Assembly (NCBI GenBank): GCA_964493665.1
Contig: CAZBOZ010000003.1
Span: 1 to 64,000, forward strand
DNA: 64,000 nt
Direction of reading: 5' to 3'
Source of the DNA: DAOSVX01 sp964493665
GTDB lineage: Bacteria; Bacillota_I; Bacilli_A; RF39; UBA660
Shown here: positions 44,116 to 54,500 of the stretch, piece by piece
Layout of the letters: each line of letters begins with the position of its first letter
Numbering within the stretch: the stretch's first letter is position 1
Position numbers and translations under genes: made by a program
The notes under the pieces: model-generated
The model's input: only the letters and a program-made list of their open reading frames with translations
The model's database searches: none
Told to the model about the DNA's origin: nothing

Positions 44116-44979
44116 ATGAAAAAAAAGAGAAGATTATTGTTTAGATCATTTTTGTTTTTGGTAGGAATATTTTTAGTAACTTTAAATTATAATATGTTTT
44201 TATTACCTAATAACTTGGTTATTGGTGGAGTATCAGGATTAGCTATAATATTAAAAAAAATATTGTATGTTGATCCAGTATTATTTATTTATTTAGTTAA
44301 TACTTTGTTACTGTTAGTAAGTTTCTTTGTTCTAGGATGGAAAAAGACATCTAAATCAGTTATTGGATCTCTTTTATTTCCATTTTTCATTACTCTGACA
44401 GCTCCTTTAGCTACAAAATTAAACATTCAGTTTGAAAGTGATATAATAATGGTTCTAATATCAGGATTGATGTTAGGTGTTGGTAGTGGGTTAATATATA
44501 AGACGGGATTTACTACTGGTGGCACAGATATTTTAGGCCAAATATTTGGCGAAAGGAAAAAACTTTCTTTTGGTACCATAATGCTTATTATAAACGCTTC
44601 AATTGTTTTAGGTGGTGGATACTTCTTTGGTTATGAAAAAGTTGTTTATGCCATTATGATTTTATTCTTAAATTCAACTATAGTAGATAGAATCCTTTTA
44701 GGAATATCGGATAGTAAAATGTTCTTTATATATACTAAAAAAATAAAGTCTATTAAAAAGTATATTATTGAAGATATGAATGCTGGAATTACCGTTTTAA
44801 ATATTGAAGGTGGGTATTCGTCTGAAAAAGCTAAAATGCTAATGTGTGTTGTAAGAACTAGAGATTATTTTTTATTTAAAGAAACTATTTTAGAGATAGA
44901 CCCTAACGCCTTTATGGTTATAAATGATTGTTATGAGGTAATGGGCGGTGTAAAGAGAGCTTCTTTGCCTTTCTTATAG
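44116..44979 (+). CDS. YitT-family membrane protein
   Basis: 287 residues: five or six membrane spans (about 8-195) of the YitT/DUF161 type, with NLVIGGVSGLAIIL and GFTTGGTDILGQI (about 32-45 and 134-146), and a cytoplasmic C-terminal DUF2179 domain ending with VMGGVKR. Family function is unknown. AGGAG precedes the ATG; ftsE follows after 40 bases with its own extended -10, so co-transcription is uncertain. Confidence 0.9.
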   Translation: MKKKRRLLFRSFLFLVGIFLVTLNYNMFLLPNNLVIGGVSGLAIILKKILYVDPVLFIYLVNTLLLLVSFFVLGWKKTSKSVIGSLLFPFFITLTAPLATKLNIQFESDIIMVLISGLMLGVGSGLIYKTGFTTGGTDILGQIFGERKKLSFGTIMLIINASIVLGGGYFFGYEKVVYAIMILFLNSTIVDRILLGISDSKMFFIYTKKIKSIKKYIIEDMNAGITVLNIEGGYSSEKAKMLMCVVRTRDYFLFKETILEIDPNAFMVINDCYEVMGGVKRASLPFL

Positions 44980-44990
44980 TAGGCATTTAA

Positions 44991-44999
44991 TGATATAAT
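44991..44999 (+). promoter_or_regulatory. Extended -10 promoter for ftsEX-pcsB
   Basis: TGATATAAT with hexamer 44994-44999, 21 bases upstream of the ftsE GTG; no convincing -35. Confidence 0.45.
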
Positions 45000-45019
45000 C
45001 TTATTAAGGTGGTATAGTA

Positions 45020-45721
45020 GTGAAACTTATTGAAATCAAGAATTGTTATAAAATATACAAAAACGGTGTAACTGCCTTGGCCAATTTCAACTTAGAAATT
45101 GAAAAAGGGGAATTTGTATTTGTAATCGGAGCAAGTGGAAGCGGCAAATCTTCCTTAATTAAAATGCTATATAGAGAAGAAAAACCAACAAAAGGGGAAG
45201 TTATAGTTGGTGGTGTCAATGTTGCTAGATTAAGAAACCGAAAAGTTTATAAATTTAGAAGGAAAATTGGAATAGTTTTCCAAGATTTTAAATTGCTTCC
45301 TAAATTAACAGTATACGAAAACGTTTCTTTTGGGTTGGAAAATATAGGCATGAAAGAAACTGAAATAAAAGAAAAAGTCAACAAAGCTTTAGTAAGAGTT
45401 GGTCTAAAAGAAAAAACTCGCTGTTTTCCAAACCAATTGTCAGGCGGAGAGCAACAAAGAGTTTGCATAGCGAGAGCAATAGTTAACGAACCGAAAATTT
45501 TAATATGCGATGAACCTACTGGGAATTTAGATCCCGAATTATCTAAAGAAATAGTTGATATAATTGATGATATTAATAAAAGTATGGGTACAACTATTAT
45601 AATGGCTACTCACGATAAAGAAATAGTTAATAAAATGAAGAAAAGAGTAATTTTAATTGAGAATGGTATCCTAACAGGTGACTATCTGAAAGGAAGGTAC
45701 AAAGCTCATGAAAATATTTAG
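45020..45721 (+). CDS. ftsE: Cell division ATP-binding protein FtsE
   Basis: ATPase of the FtsEX complex that controls septal peptidoglycan hydrolases. 233 residues, Walker A GASGSGKS (37-44), Q-loop VFQDFKLLPKL, signature LSGGEQQRV and Walker B ILICDEPTGNLDPE, all intact. Start is GTG at 45020 with AAGGTGGT upstream. Overlaps ftsX by 14 bases. Confidence 0.97.
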   Translation: MKLIEIKNCYKIYKNGVTALANFNLEIEKGEFVFVIGASGSGKSSLIKMLYREEKPTKGEVIVGGVNVARLRNRKVYKFRRKIGIVFQDFKLLPKLTVYENVSFGLENIGMKETEIKEKVNKALVRVGLKEKTRCFPNQLSGGEQQRVCIARAIVNEPKILICDEPTGNLDPELSKEIVDIIDDINKSMGTTIIMATHDKEIVNKMKKRVILIENGILTGDYLKGRYKAHENI

Positions 45722-46613
45722 AATATTAAAAAGTAATATAAAAGATGCCTTTAGGAGTGTTTTTCGAAACTTTAGTTTAAGTTTTGCTTCTATTACGTGT
45801 ACTACTATTACTTTAATATTAGTTTCAGTAGCTATTATTCTTTCGGCTAATGTAAATTCATTTACTAAAGACTTAGAAGCAGATTTAACAATCGTAGTAT
45901 TTATGGATAGAGATTCTACTGTAGAAGAGGCAGATAGCCTAGCTGATATCTTAAAAAGTAAAAATAATGTAATTGCTTCAGAAGTGGTTTTTAAAACTAA
46001 AGAAGAAGTAAAAGAAGATATGCAAAATGAATCGTCAGTTTTTAATTCTATAATGGCTTCCTGGACTGAAGAAGAAAATCCCTTGCAAAATGAATTTCTA
46101 ATAAAAGTATTAGATGTTAGGAAAATAAGCGATACTGCCAAAGAAATAGCTGAACTTCCAAAAGTTGATACAGTTAAATATGGTGAAGAAATGGTTGATA
46201 AATTAGTTATGGTTTTTGGAGCTGTAAAACAAGCTTCAATCTTAATAGTTGCTTCACTTATTTTGGTAACAGCATTTCTAATTAGCAATACTATAAAACT
46301 AACTATTATATCTCGTAAGACAGAAATTGAAATAATGAGGCTTATTGGTACCAGTAACTTAGTGATAAAGCTTCCCTTCTTAATAGAAGGATTCGTTCTT
46401 GGAATAATTGGTTCTATAATACCTATAATATTTACAATATATGGATATATAATTATGTACGACAAATTAGGCGGATATTTGCTTTCTAAAATTATTAAGT
46501 TAATTAATCCTAATTATTTCATTTTCTATGTTTCTTTAATACTTCTAGCTATTGGCAGCGTTGTAGGCATAATAGGTAGTTACCGAGCAGTTAGGAAATA
46601 TTTAAAAGTATGA
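45708..46613 (+). CDS. ftsX: Cell division protein FtsX
   Basis: Membrane partner of FtsE. 301 residues: cytoplasmic N-terminus, first membrane span (about 23-43), large extracellular loop (about 45-165), and three C-terminal spans with SRKTEIEIMRLIGTSN between them. The loop would bind the hydrolase encoded next. A 264-codon open frame on the opposite strand is a shadow. Ends in UGA overlapping the next ATG. Confidence 0.95.
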   Translation: MKIFRILKSNIKDAFRSVFRNFSLSFASITCTTITLILVSVAIILSANVNSFTKDLEADLTIVVFMDRDSTVEEADSLADILKSKNNVIASEVVFKTKEEVKEDMQNESSVFNSIMASWTEEENPLQNEFLIKVLDVRKISDTAKEIAELPKVDTVKYGEEMVDKLVMVFGAVKQASILIVASLILVTAFLISNTIKLTIISRKTEIEIMRLIGTSNLVIKLPFLIEGFVLGIIGSIIPIIFTIYGYIIMYDKLGGYLLSKIIKLINPNYFIFYVSLILLAIGSVVGIIGSYRAVRKYLKV

Positions 46614-47830
46614 AAAAAACAATAAAATATATTTCATTTCTAACGTTGTTTATCGCTATTTTATTATCGATGTTTCTTAATCCGACATCTACTTTTGGAG
46701 CAGCCAAAGAAGCGGACACTATATTAGATTTAAAAGATCAATTAGCGGCTTTAAAACAAGAAAAGAAAGATAATGAAAATTCCAAGAGTCAGACAACTTC
46801 TCAAATTAATTCTAAAAAAACTGCTATATATAATGCTTATAAAGAACAAGAAGAAATAGAAGTTCAAGTTTTAGAAGCTGAGAATAAAATAGTTGAAAGT
46901 AACGAAGAAATAACTAAATCTAAAAAAGAAATAGATGAATTATTAAGATTTTTACAACTATCTAATGGCGATAGTGCTTACCTAGAATATATTTCTGGAG
47001 CTTCTAGTACTACTGATTTGATAATGAGGACAGCTATAGTTGAACAACTTTCTTCTTATAATAAAGAAGTAGTTCAAAACATGGAAGCTTTAATAGCTGA
47101 AAATGAACAATTAAAGCTTGATTTAGAGGCGAGAAGTTTAGAACTTGAAAATATGAAAGAACAGTATAATCAAGCTATAAAAAGTCTTGGTAATAGACTT
47201 TCAGAGCTAAATGAATTAAATGAAGATATAGATGATCAAATTAAAAACCAAGAAGCCTTAATAGATTACTACAAAACTGTTTGTGATAGCGAAACTCAAA
47301 AATTAAGTGATTGTGTTAAAATTGGTTCAGCAACTGGCTTTATAAGACCAACAGTTAAAGGCAGAATAACTAGTTATTGGGGATACAGAACAAGTCCTTT
47401 AACAGGAAGAATATCTTTTCATAATGCCATTGATATTGGTGGTAATAAAGAAGGAACTCCAGTTTATGCAGCAGCCTTAGGTATGGTGGCAGCTATTACT
47501 AAAAAATCTAGTTGTGGCGGAAATGTTATTTATATTCATCATAATGTTTTAGGTAAGGCCTATACTACCCAGTATGCTCACTTGCTTACCTATAATGTCA
47601 AAGTAGGCGATATAGTATCAGCTGGGGATCAGATTGGTACTGTAGGTGGTGGATCTAAATCAACCTGGGATCATTGTTCTACAGGAGCTCATCTTCATTT
47701 CGGCATATCTACTGGCCATTACTTAGGGGCTGGAATAAGTGGATATTCTTCATGGAGTAAATTTATTGCCAGTAGTGTTAATCCAATGAAATATTTGCCT
47801 TCAGAGGCCAAATGGAGCACTAGGTATTAA
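46610..47830 (+). CDS. PcsB/EnvC-like coiled-coil M23 hydrolase, FtsEX partner
   Basis: 406-residue exported protein: signal peptide (about 1-31, SFLTLFIAILLSM), long coiled coil (about 35-230) and C-terminal M23 (LytM) domain with HNAIDIGGNKEGTPVYAA and HLHFGIS zinc motifs. It overlaps ftsX by 4 bases; FtsEX-regulated hydrolases of this build (PcsB, CwlO, EnvC) split septal wall. Unlike EnvC both zinc ligand motifs are present, so it is probably an enzyme itself. Confidence 0.9.
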   Translation: MKKTIKYISFLTLFIAILLSMFLNPTSTFGAAKEADTILDLKDQLAALKQEKKDNENSKSQTTSQINSKKTAIYNAYKEQEEIEVQVLEAENKIVESNEEITKSKKEIDELLRFLQLSNGDSAYLEYISGASSTTDLIMRTAIVEQLSSYNKEVVQNMEALIAENEQLKLDLEARSLELENMKEQYNQAIKSLGNRLSELNELNEDIDDQIKNQEALIDYYKTVCDSETQKLSDCVKIGSATGFIRPTVKGRITSYWGYRTSPLTGRISFHNAIDIGGNKEGTPVYAAALGMVAAITKKSSCGGNVIYIHHNVLGKAYTTQYAHLLTYNVKVGDIVSAGDQIGTVGGGSKSTWDHCSTGAHLHFGISTGHYLGAGISGYSSWSKFIASSVNPMKYLPSEAKWSTRY

Positions 47831-47848
47831 GCACGAAAGTGCTTTTTT
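47829..47848 (+). terminator. Terminator after ftsEX-pcsB
   Basis: AAGCAC, tetraloop GAAA, GTGCTT, then T run, at the stop codon. Confidence 0.8.
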
Positions 47849-47875
47849 ATGTTATACTAAATAGCGGAGATAAAT

Positions 47876-48772
47876 ATGACATTTACCACAAAAGTAAAAG
47901 AAGAATTAGCTTTAATAGATCTTGAACCAATAGAAGCAAGAATTTTTTTGGCAGCATATTTAAATGTAACGGGTAAGATAAATAAAAATAGTATAATTTT
48001 TGTAATTGAAAACGCCAAGGTAGCAAGAAGAATATATAAAATAATTAAAGAAACATATAATATAAATATAAATATAATAATCAGAACTCAAAAGCGTTTT
48101 AGAATAAAACAAATATATATATTAAAAACAGTTCAAAAAATAAACATAATATTAAATGATTTAAAAACTGTTAAAGATAATTTAGTTTCTAATGAAGAAA
48201 AAATTGCTTATTTAAAAGGAGCCTTTTTAGGATCTGGCAATATAAGTGATCCTTCTACTAGTGGTTACCATTTTGAGATACTAACTAATAAAAAATCAGA
48301 AGCAGCATTTATAAATAATTTATTTTTGTTTTTTAATTTAACAAGTAAGATAATTATCAGAGATAATGGGTACATGATATATATAAAATCCTCAGAAAAT
48401 ATTAGTGACATTTTAAAGATGTTTGGAGCTATAAATGAGTTGTTTTATTTTGAAGATGTTAGAATATATAAAGATCATAAAAACATGGTTAATAGGCTTA
48501 ATAATTGCGAGCTAGCTAATCAAGAAAAAACTATTAATACCGGTCTTAAACAAATGGAAAATATAAAATACTTACAGAAGAACAAATTATTAGATTTATT
48601 AGATGTTAAAACTAAAGAAGTTATTAAATATCGTTTGTTATATCCAGAAACATCTTACGAAGAGCTTGCTAATATTATAAGCTTAGAAACTGAAAAAAAA
48701 GTTTCTAAATCATATGTTAACCATCATTTTATAAAAATGAATGAATTATTAAAAAAGCATCAAAAAGATTAA
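47876..48772 (+). CDS. whiA: DNA-binding protein WhiA
   Basis: WhiA combines a degenerate LAGLIDADG endonuclease domain with a C-terminal helix-turn-helix; in Bacillus it affects division and chromosome segregation. 298 residues: TFTTKVKEELALI start, AYLKGAFLGSGNISDP (about 116-131), YHFEILTN, and C-terminal YPETSYEELANIISLE then SKSYVNHHFIKM. In Bacillus it sits with rapZ and yvcK, which are not here. CGGAGA precedes the ATG. Confidence 0.92.
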   Translation: MTFTTKVKEELALIDLEPIEARIFLAAYLNVTGKINKNSIIFVIENAKVARRIYKIIKETYNININIIIRTQKRFRIKQIYILKTVQKINIILNDLKTVKDNLVSNEEKIAYLKGAFLGSGNISDPSTSGYHFEILTNKKSEAAFINNLFLFFNLTSKIIIRDNGYMIYIKSSENISDILKMFGAINELFYFEDVRIYKDHKNMVNRLNNCELANQEKTINTGLKQMENIKYLQKNKLLDLLDVKTKEVIKYRLLYPETSYEELANIISLETEKKVSKSYVNHHFIKMNELLKKHQKD

Positions 48773-48801
48773 TTGAAATAATACTATATATTTAGTATAA
48801 T
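48773..48801 (+). promoter_or_regulatory. Promoter for nucleoside kinase-gap
   Basis: -35 TTGAAA (48773-48778), 17-base spacer, -10 TATAAT (48796-48801). Confidence 0.8.
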
Positions 48802-48826
48802 TACTTATAGAATAAGAGGGATAACA

Positions 48827-50491
48827 TTGAATAATAGCATTCAGTTAAAAATAAATGGTGTAACAAATAGTTATCCAACAGGTATAACCCTTTTTGAATT
48901 AAGCAAATATTTTCAAGATAAAATGCCAAATCCTATAATAGCAGCAAAGCTGAATAATATTGTTGCCCCTCTTTATAATACAGTCAAAAAAAGTTGTGAA
49001 ATAAGTTTTATTGATGTTAATGATATAAATGGTCAGTCAATGTATTTGGCGGGGTTAAAATTCATTCTTTTAGTAGCTGTAAAAGAATTATTTGGTTCTT
49101 CTGCTGATGTAGAATATTTAAATTCTTTAGACAAAGGCATATATGCCGAAGCTAAAATAGGACAACAATTGACCAAAGAAATTATTGAAAAAATAATGGC
49201 TAAAATGAATGAATTAATTGAATCAAACCTATTGTTTGAAAAAATAATAGTAAATAAAAAAGAAGCTATTAATTTTTTATTCCAAAATGGTGAAATTGAA
49301 AAAGCTAAAAATATTCAGAATCTATCTAATAGTACAGTTGTATTTTTTAAATTAAAAAATTATTTTAATTATTTTTATACTGAACTGCCATATAGTACTA
49401 AAGCAATAAATAAATATGCAATAGATATTGATGACAACAATCATTTAATATTAAGATTCCCAACAGCTAGGAGCAATAATCAAATACCAGAATTTAGCCA
49501 TTGTTATAAAACTCTTCAATGTTTCTGCCAATATCGAGATTGGTTAAATGAAGTTAAAGTTCCTTTTGTGGCCAATTTAAATGATTTGGTTTCTGAAAAC
49601 AAAATAAAAGAGTTTATGCAAATAAGCGAAATATATTCTAATAATCAGTTCCAAGATTTGGCTAGAAAGATCAAAGAAAGAAAGAATGTAAAAATCATTT
49701 TAATGGCTGGGCCATCATCTTCTGGTAAGACAACTAGCGCCCATAAATTGGCTTTATACTTAAAATACAATGGTCTTGATTCAATTATAATATCTGCTGA
49801 TAATTATTACAAAGAAAAAGAAAATTATGAGAAAAACGAAGATGGTGAAATTGATTTTGAATCACCAAATAATGTAGATGCTAAGCTTCTTGATGAACAA
49901 ATTTTAGATATGTTAAATGGTAAAGAAGTATCTTTACCAAAGTTTAATTTCTTTACAGGTAGCAAAGAATATAAAGGCAAAGTTGCTAAGCTAAAAGAAG
50001 ATACCATTATAATATTAGAAGGTATTCATTGTTTAAATGGATACTTTGCCTCCCAAATTCCAGAGGAAAATAAATATAGGGTATATGTTAGTCCTTTTAT
50101 GCCACTTAGAATAGATAAACACAATCATATTTCAACTGTCGATCTTAGATTGCTTAGAAGAATAGTGAGAGATGCTGTTTTTAGAGGGTATAATGTTGAT
50201 GATACCATAGCTGGATGGGAAAGGGTTCGTAAGGGTGAAGAAAAATATATATTCCCTTACCAAGAAGATGTTGATTTTACTTTAAACACTTCTTTAGCAT
50301 TTGAATTAGGATTATTAAAGGTATATGCAGAACCGCTTCTTTATTCAGTTCCAGTTAATTCAATATATTATGATGAAGCAAGAAGATTACTTGGGTATTT
50401 AAGAATATATTTACCCATAACTAGTGAATATTTAGCTGATAATTCTATATTAAGAGAATTTACTGGTGGCAGTATGTTTAATCCTTATTAG
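48827..50491 (+). CDS. TGS-domain nucleoside kinase (uridine kinase-like)
   Basis: 554 residues in two parts: an N-terminal half resembling the TGS and second domain of threonyl-tRNA synthetase (about 1-270), and a C-terminal P-loop kinase of the uridine kinase/phosphoribulokinase type (about 285-540) with Walker A GPSSSGKTT, DNYYKEKENY and LEGIHCLNG. Such fusions are widespread in Firmicutes and annotated as nucleoside kinases; the natural substrate is uncertain. Start is TTG at 48827 with AAGAGGG upstream. gap follows after 15 bases. Confidence 0.85.
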   Translation: MNNSIQLKINGVTNSYPTGITLFELSKYFQDKMPNPIIAAKLNNIVAPLYNTVKKSCEISFIDVNDINGQSMYLAGLKFILLVAVKELFGSSADVEYLNSLDKGIYAEAKIGQQLTKEIIEKIMAKMNELIESNLLFEKIIVNKKEAINFLFQNGEIEKAKNIQNLSNSTVVFFKLKNYFNYFYTELPYSTKAINKYAIDIDDNNHLILRFPTARSNNQIPEFSHCYKTLQCFCQYRDWLNEVKVPFVANLNDLVSENKIKEFMQISEIYSNNQFQDLARKIKERKNVKIILMAGPSSSGKTTSAHKLALYLKYNGLDSIIISADNYYKEKENYEKNEDGEIDFESPNNVDAKLLDEQILDMLNGKEVSLPKFNFFTGSKEYKGKVAKLKEDTIIILEGIHCLNGYFASQIPEENKYRVYVSPFMPLRIDKHNHISTVDLRLLRRIVRDAVFRGYNVDDTIAGWERVRKGEEKYIFPYQEDVDFTLNTSLAFELGLLKVYAEPLLYSVPVNSIYYDEARRLLGYLRIYLPITSEYLADNSILREFTGGSMFNPY

Positions 50492-50506
50492 AAAGAAGGA
50501 ATAAAA

Positions 50507-51514
50507 ATGATAAAAGTTGCTATTAATGGTTTTGGCAGAATAGGTAGGCTGGCTTTTAGAGAATTGATTTTAAATAAAGATTATCAAGTAGTTGCTATTA
50601 ATGATTTAACTAGTGCTAGTGATTTGGCTTATTATTTAAAATATGATACTAATCATCGTTCTTTTTATCCAAATTATATAACCAGTGACGCAGATGGAAT
50701 AATTTTTAATGGAACCAAAACTAAAGTATTTAATGAAACAGATCCATCTAATTTACCATGGCGAGATTTAGAAGTAGATGTGGTTTTAGAGTGCACGGGT
50801 AAATTCACTGACTATGAAGCTGCCATGAAACATATTAATGCTGGAGCCAAAAAAGTTTTAATAAGTGCCCCAGGCAAAGGTGATATGAAAACCATTGTTT
50901 ATAATGTTAATGATAATATTTTGGATGGTAGTGAGCAAATTATTTCAGCAGCCAGTTGTACCACTAATTGTTTGGCGCCAGTATTAAAAATAATTAATGA
51001 TAATATTGGTATAGTAAAAGGCTTTATGAGTACTATTCACGCCTATACAAATGATCAAGAAACACTAGATATACCTCATAAAAAAGGAATAGAATCAAGA
51101 AGAGGAAGAGCGGCGGCCCAAAATATTATTCCTACCTCCACTGGCGCTGCCAGTTCCATTGGTTTAGTTATACCAGACTTAAAGGGAAAGCTTGATGGTT
51201 GTGCTTACCGAGTTCCTGTTAGTGATGGCTCACTTATTGATGTTACTTTAGAACTAAAAAGAAATACTAGTATCGAAGAAATAAATGGGCTATTCAAAAG
51301 TAATCAAAATGATACCGTAATGTACACTGAAGATCCTATTGTATCAAGTGATATATTGGGAAAAAGAATTGGAGCTTTAGTCGATGGCTTATCTACTAAT
51401 ATAGTAGAGGTTGATGGCAAACAACTTGTTAAAATAGTTGCTTGGTATGATAATGAAGTCGGTTATACAGTTCAAATGATAAAGACATTTAGTAAATTAT
51501 TTAAGCAACTTTAA
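50507..51514 (+). CDS. gap: Glyceraldehyde-3-phosphate dehydrogenase
   Basis: Glycolytic NAD-dependent enzyme. 335 residues: NAD-binding NGFGRIGRLAFR (8-19), catalytic Cys in SAASCTTNCLAP (about 150), HAYTNDQ, and C-terminal WYDNEVGYTVQM. Preceded by AGAAGGA; ends with a terminator, so probably co-transcribed with the nucleoside kinase gene. No other glycolytic gene is present nearby. Confidence 0.97.
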   Translation: MIKVAINGFGRIGRLAFRELILNKDYQVVAINDLTSASDLAYYLKYDTNHRSFYPNYITSDADGIIFNGTKTKVFNETDPSNLPWRDLEVDVVLECTGKFTDYEAAMKHINAGAKKVLISAPGKGDMKTIVYNVNDNILDGSEQIISAASCTTNCLAPVLKIINDNIGIVKGFMSTIHAYTNDQETLDIPHKKGIESRRGRAAAQNIIPTSTGAASSIGLVIPDLKGKLDGCAYRVPVSDGSLIDVTLELKRNTSIEEINGLFKSNQNDTVMYTEDPIVSSDILGKRIGALVDGLSTNIVEVDGKQLVKIVAWYDNEVGYTVQMIKTFSKLFKQL

Positions 51515-51529
51515 AAAAGTTGTTTTTTC
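51504..51529 (+). terminator. Terminator after gap
   Basis: GCAACTT, short loop, AAGTTGT and T run overlapping the gap stop codon. Confidence 0.75.
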
Positions 51530-51588
51530 TTGTAAAAAAACTAAAAATGTATTATTCTTATATTAGAAAAGATAGGTGAGTTTTTTTA

Positions 51589-54500
51589 ATGAGAAGAAAA
51601 GTTTGGAATCTGGTATGTATTTTAGGATTTACAGTTTTAGCCTGTGGCCTTTACCTTTTCGCAGGTAATAATTTACCACAAAGTTGGGCAATGACTGATG
51701 GCGGCTGTGGTGGTTATTATTCTTATCCGCCTAGATGTAGCGAAGGATATTATTCTTCAACGCTATATTATAATGGTAGAACTTGCTACAGAGCTTGTAC
51801 TAAAAAGCCAACATCGGGAAGCGGCTGTGGCAGTTATTATTCTTATCCTCCTAGATGTAGCGAAGGCTATTCTTCATCTTCGGTAACATATAATGGTTTA
51901 ACTTGTTACACAGCGTGTACTAAAACGGCAACGGCCGGATGTGGCAGTTATTATTCTTATCCTCCTAGATGTAGCGAAGGGTATAGTACAGAAACAGTTG
52001 CTTACGGCGGAAGAATTTGCTATACAGCATGTGCAAAAAAAACAATACCTACGAATACATCAGACTTTTGTGAACACGGCTATGCTTTCAGCACACTAGA
52101 TTCGGCGTCAGCTTTTTGTAGTGAATTAGGATATTTAGACTATGCACAAATAAGTGTGACTACAAGCGGGAAATATTGTGTTTCTTGTACGGGATCGAGT
52201 TCTACTTGTCAAAGTGTTTATGGCGAGTTAGATGATCAAGCAGCAGCTATTGAAAAATGTGGTGGAGCCAAATACGTATCTATAAATAAAAGGCAATTAA
52301 CCCAATATAAACAAGCGACGTGTTATAGTTGTATTTCAAGGGACTTGCGTTATGAAGTTTTGAGATGCGAACCAGATACCGTTAATGCATGCGAAACCAA
52401 GGCTGCTTGTGAAGCTGTTGGTGGAAAATGGGATTCTGGCATTTGCAAAAAAAGCTATGAAACTTATTATGCTTTTTGTCAATCAAAAGGTTATACAAAT
52501 GAAAGGCCAACTTGTCCGGATGGATATGATTATGATTATATTTCAGATAAAGCGTTTGATAGTGAAGGCGAAACGTATGTTTGGGTTTGCTACTCTCAAT
52601 GTAAATGGCGAGAAAGAAATTCTGATGATGACTTCTGTGAAAAATATGGATTGTTAGCAGATAGACCTCAATGTGACGACGGATACTATTCTGCTGGTAG
52701 TAGCTTTTTAATACCAGACGATGATAGTTATCATAAGGGTATGTGCTTTACTCCATGTACTAAAGCTGATGGTGAATTAGATGTCGAACTTAAATACATT
52801 ATAACTTCCGAATATGAGGATATGCTCGCTTTTGTAAAAATTTATACTAAAGCTGGATGGCGTTATAAAATATTAACAGATCCGGTTACTCCCGATGAAA
52901 TTTCAGATGAAGGATGGAAATCGGGGAATAGTGAAAATGAGATGACACTTAGTGTTGATTCGGACGATGGAACCGTTTACATATATAATCAAACGCCAGA
53001 GGGAGACGTGTATTTAAGTGGGGACATAGCAATAATAGTTCCTGCGAGCAATGCTATTAAAGGAATAGTTACATCATATGATGTTGGGTCCGAAATTTTA
53101 GCAAAGTATTATAGTGGCGAATCAATGACTTTGGAAGAAATATATGAATTGGCTGGTTATAACATTATGGAGCCAAATTCTTCAAGAAGGTATTCGGTAA
53201 AATCGGGAATAGTTAGTTTGGGATTATCAAATCAACATACAATACTAAAATTAGAAAATACATCTGAAAAAACATTGACGGTTGATCCTGATACGGGGCT
53301 ATTGTTATATACATTGACTGATGCAGAAAAAGCCGCTTTAGGAATAACTACTGAGAAAGTTTATGTTGTGGCATCTAAACCAGAAGCAAGACTATCTCGA
53401 AATGATGATGGCACATTTGTGAAAGATTCAGAAGGAGATGTTGTTGCAGCCGCTAAAAATGAATTAGGAACATTATATAAAATTATGCCCACAGATCTTA
53501 TACCTACAATGAAAGAAACAGTTTTCTATGCTATTAATTTAACTTATCTAGAAGATGCTGATTATGCTGATCCTAATACTTGGAACGATTTAAAGCTATT
53601 AAGTTATAATAGTGAAGCAAGTATTGATACAGATTTTAGATTTGAAATAGTAAGAAATGGTTGGGATGATATAGTAAAACAAATAAGTAATTATAAAGAA
53701 TCGTATGAAATAGTCCCACTAGCAAGTTCTACTACTGAAAACTTAGGAACCTTTTATGTCGATTTTGAATCAGACGTTAATCAGTATGAATTCTCGGTAT
53801 ATGCTGACCAAATAGCGTTAAATCCAGTTTTGGTTTATACGGATTCAGAATTTGTTGATGGCTACGGGCCAAGAACAGTAGATTTGGAATACGGTTTAAA
53901 TGTTGAATATATAAAAGTTGAAAGTGCCAAAGGAAGTATTAGAACTTACACATTATTAATAACAAGGTTGGATGATAGAAGTAGTGATAACACATTAAAA
54001 TCACTAGTAGCTAGAGATGTTTCCTTAACTCCTTCCTTCGCAAGATATACTAATGAATATTATGGAACGGTTGCAAATGATGTTTCAGAAGTAGAAATAG
54101 CTGCTGAAAAAAATGATAGTAGCGCAACATTTGTAGAAGGTTATGGATCTAGAACAGAAGAATTAAAAGTAGGCGAAAACACTATTTTAGTAAAAGTTAA
54201 AAGTGAAACTGGATCTGAAAGAATATATAAAGTCATAATAACCAGAGCAGGAACTCCAGAACCAGTAGTGGTCGATGAAACAAAGAGTTCTAACAATGAT
54301 TTAAGTGAAGTTACTATTAGTTCAGGCAACTTAATGTTTGAGCCAGATGTAACAGATTATAACTTATATGTATCAAACGATATTACGAGTATCCTAGTAA
54401 CTCCAACGGCAGATGATGAAAATGCGACAGTTGAAATAATTGGTGGAGATGATTTACAAATTGGTTCAAATAAAATTGAAACAATAGTAACTGCCGAAAG

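Noticed and set aside
45671..46465. 264-codon open frame on the minus strand
   Set aside because: Antisense to ftsX, whose own frame has clear family motifs and overlaps with both neighbours; the antisense product is low-complexity and hydrophobic.
52385..52657. 90-codon plus-strand frame inside the surface protein gene
   Set aside because: Out-of-frame shadow; the main frame is continuous for 1119 residues with signal and membrane segments.
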